Source: Peptostreptococcus sp.
GTDB lineage: Bacteria > Bacillota > Clostridia > Peptostreptococcales > Peptostreptococcaceae
Reading direction: 5' to 3'
NCBI GenBank assembly: GCA_020025095.1
Contig: JAHHSS010000085.1
Location: 1-6,324, forward strand
Length of the DNA stretch: 6,324 bases
Both the position numbers and the translations under genes were made by a program. Of the stretch, positions 4,921-6,324 are shown piece after piece. Within the stretch, counting starts at the first letter, position 1. Each line of letters begins with the position of its first letter. The notes below the pieces were generated by a model. The model ran no database searches and was not told the DNA's origin. It saw nothing but the letters and a program-made list of their open reading frames with translations.

Positions 4921-6249
4921 TTAATCATTGTCTTTATTATTCTCTTTTTCAATATACTCTCTAAAAGAAATCTCATCATCACCTTTTTCGATTTTCTTTA
5001 CAGACATTCTTATTCTTCCTATTCTGTTTTTATCAAGAGATATAATCTTAACCTTAATGGCATCAGAAAGTTGTATTTCCTCACCTTCATCAGGAAGTCT
5101 ATCGATATAACCCATAATATATCCTCCAATAGAATCAAAATCCTCAGACTCTATTTCATCCTCTAAATACTCGTTAACATCGTTAAGCTTAGTACTTCCA
5201 TCTATTAGATATTCATTTTCTGACACAACTAAAATTTCATCATCTGGTTCATCGTACTCATCTTCAATATCTCCAACCAAAACTTCTACAAGATCTTCTA
5301 TAGTCAGCAAGCCTGATGTTCCTCCATATTCATCAAGAACTATCGCTATCTGAGTTTTTGCTATTTTCATTTCCTCAAGAAGTTGAGCAATTTTCTTAAA
5401 TTCATATGTGAAGAATGCTTCTCTCATATAGTTTTCAACTTTAAAGTTTTCCTCTTCTTCATCAGTCAAAAATATAATATCTTTAATATTAAGTATCCCC
5501 ACAATATCATCTATATTATCACTATAAACTGGAAATCTACTCATTTTTTCTTCTTTAAACAAAGCAAAAACCTCATCATATGTAGCATTTGCATTTATAG
5601 TTACCATATCTATTCTCTGAACCATGGCATTTTCAGCTTTCATATCACCAAATTCAAAGACATTGTTTATAATCGTTTTTTCTTCCTGTTCAAGAACACC
5701 TTCTTGATGACTTACATTTACCAGTACTTTTAGTTCCTCTTCAGTGATAAGAGATTTTGGATCATCATCTTTTATTCCAAAAATCTTGAATATAATAGTC
5801 GTCATTATATTTATTACAAATACAAGTGGTGAAAATATTATAATCATCACCCTTAATACTTTTCCTACAGCAAGCGACACTCCTTCTTTATTGTTAGATG
5901 CTAAAGTTTTAGGAGTAACTTCACCAAATATTAGTATCATAATCGTCATTATTGCTGTTGCCCATGCTATTCCCTGGCTTCCAAATAAGCCCAACATTAG
6001 TGATGTAGATATAGATGTTGCGGCTATATTAACTATGTTATTTCCTACCAATATTGTACTTAAAAGACTCTTAGGCTCAGATAAAAGTTTTTCAACTACA
6101 CCGGCTCCTCTTACTCCCTCTTCCTTAAGGTGTCTCATTCTCACCTTACTTACTGACATCAATGCTGTTTCAGAGGCTGAAAAAAAACCTGATATTAACA
6201 ACAAGGCTATCAAAACAACTATCTGAATCCACAAACTTCCAGAATCCAA
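4921..6249 (-). CDS. CNNM/CorC-family membrane protein with CBS pair (HlyC/CorC-like, possible divalent cation exporter)
   Basis: From the preferred start this is a 442-residue inner-membrane protein. The N-terminal CNNM (DUF21) domain has about four hydrophobic segments near residues 7-25, 62-87, 95-112 and 131-158. It carries the family motifs SGFFSASETALMS (20-32) and FGEVTPKTLA (108-117). Two CBS domains follow (about 209-258 and 275-328), the second with DEYGGTSGL at 306-314. A CorC/HlyC C-terminal domain spans about 340-420. Members include Bacillus MpfA and bacterial CorC, linked to Mg2+ efflux; older annotations say haemolysin, which misleads. An alternative TTG at 6273 adds eight residues but lacks a ribosome site; TTG at 6249 has AGGAG upstream. 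An in-frame TGA just beyond 6273 rules out longer forms. No functional link to the proline genes is evident. Substrate is inferred from family only. Confidence 0.88.
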   Translation of the reverse strand: MDSGSLWIQIVVLIALLLISGFFSASETALMSVSKVRMRHLKEEGVRGAGVVEKLLSEPKSLLSTILVGNNIVNIAATSISTSLMLGLFGSQGIAWATAIMTIMILIFGEVTPKTLASNNKEGVSLAVGKVLRVMIIIFSPLVFVINIMTTIIFKIFGIKDDDPKSLITEEELKVLVNVSHQEGVLEQEEKTIINNVFEFGDMKAENAMVQRIDMVTINANATYDEVFALFKEEKMSRFPVYSDNIDDIVGILNIKDIIFLTDEEEENFKVENYMREAFFTYEFKKIAQLLEEMKIAKTQIAIVLDEYGGTSGLLTIEDLVEVLVGDIEDEYDEPDDEILVVSENEYLIDGSTKLNDVNEYLEDEIESEDFDSIGGYIMGYIDRLPDEGEEIQLSDAIKVKIISLDKNRIGRIRMSVKKIEKGDDEISFREYIEKENNKDND

Positions 6250-6260
6250 AAAAAACCACT

Positions 6261-6265
6261 CTCCT
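6261..6265 (-). promoter_or_regulatory. Ribosome binding site that favours the inner TTG start
   Basis: Read on the minus strand this is AGGAG, ending 11 nt before the TTG at 6249-6247. That spacing is slightly long but workable, and the next bases (AG) extend the purine tract. The outer TTG at 6273 has only A/T sequence in the 5-15 nt before it. The protein would then begin DSGSLW, which suits the short N-terminal lead usual before the first membrane segment in this family. Confidence 0.5.
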
Positions 6266-6324
6266 AATTTCAATTTATTTATTCAATATCATTACCCTTT
6301 TAATTTGCTTATAACTATAAACAC

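Noticed and set aside
5383..5733. 116-residue plus-strand open frame
   Set aside because: It lies wholly antisense to the CBS region of the CNNM/CorC gene, with low-complexity composition and no domain.
5744..6226. 160-residue plus-strand open frame rich in Ile and Thr
   Set aside because: It is the antisense of the membrane domain of the minus-strand CNNM/CorC gene, which has clear family motifs. The antisense frame shows no recognisable domain.
6309..6317. TAGTTATAA on the minus strand upstream of the CNNM gene, resembling the tandem repeats before hypE
   Set aside because: A nine-base A/T-rich match in an unrelated gene's upstream region is expected by chance.

Overview
The window is AT-rich DNA from a low-GC anaerobic Firmicute. 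The gene content and protein sequences fit class Clostridia, most likely Peptostreptococcaceae close to Clostridioides; the species cannot be fixed from the sequence. It holds four complete genes. Three form a recognisable metabolic locus and the fourth is an unrelated membrane protein on the opposite strand.

Positions 1-189 are a non-coding leader with a plausible sigma-A promoter, an inverted repeat and a tandem repeat. Next comes hypE (190-1101, GTG start), a radical SAM activase with two extra ferredoxin-type clusters. After a 2-nt gap follows hypD (1104-3473), a 789-residue glycyl radical enzyme. HypD carries the residue set of trans-4-hydroxy-L-proline dehydratase: Cys434, Glu436, Gly765, His160, Asp278 and others. 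A 417-bp intergenic region (3474-3890) then carries a long 3' hairpin, two or three candidate promoters, two overlapping hairpins and a cre-like site. It leads into proC (3891-4697), pyrroline-5-carboxylate reductase. Converging on it is a CNNM/CorC-type membrane protein with CBS domains (complement of 4921-6249, possibly to 6273). The 223-bp convergent gap holds one good terminator for each strand.

HypE installs the glycyl radical on HypD. HypD dehydrates trans-4-hydroxy-L-proline to (S)-1-pyrroline-5-carboxylate, and ProC reduces that to L-proline. In related Stickland fermenters the proline then feeds proline racemase and D-proline reductase as an electron sink; those genes are not in this window. 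HypE/HypD/ProC is an established system, so I do not claim a new enzyme system here. The least explained part is the structured, promoter-rich leader of proC, which looks as if it lets proC be expressed apart from hypED.
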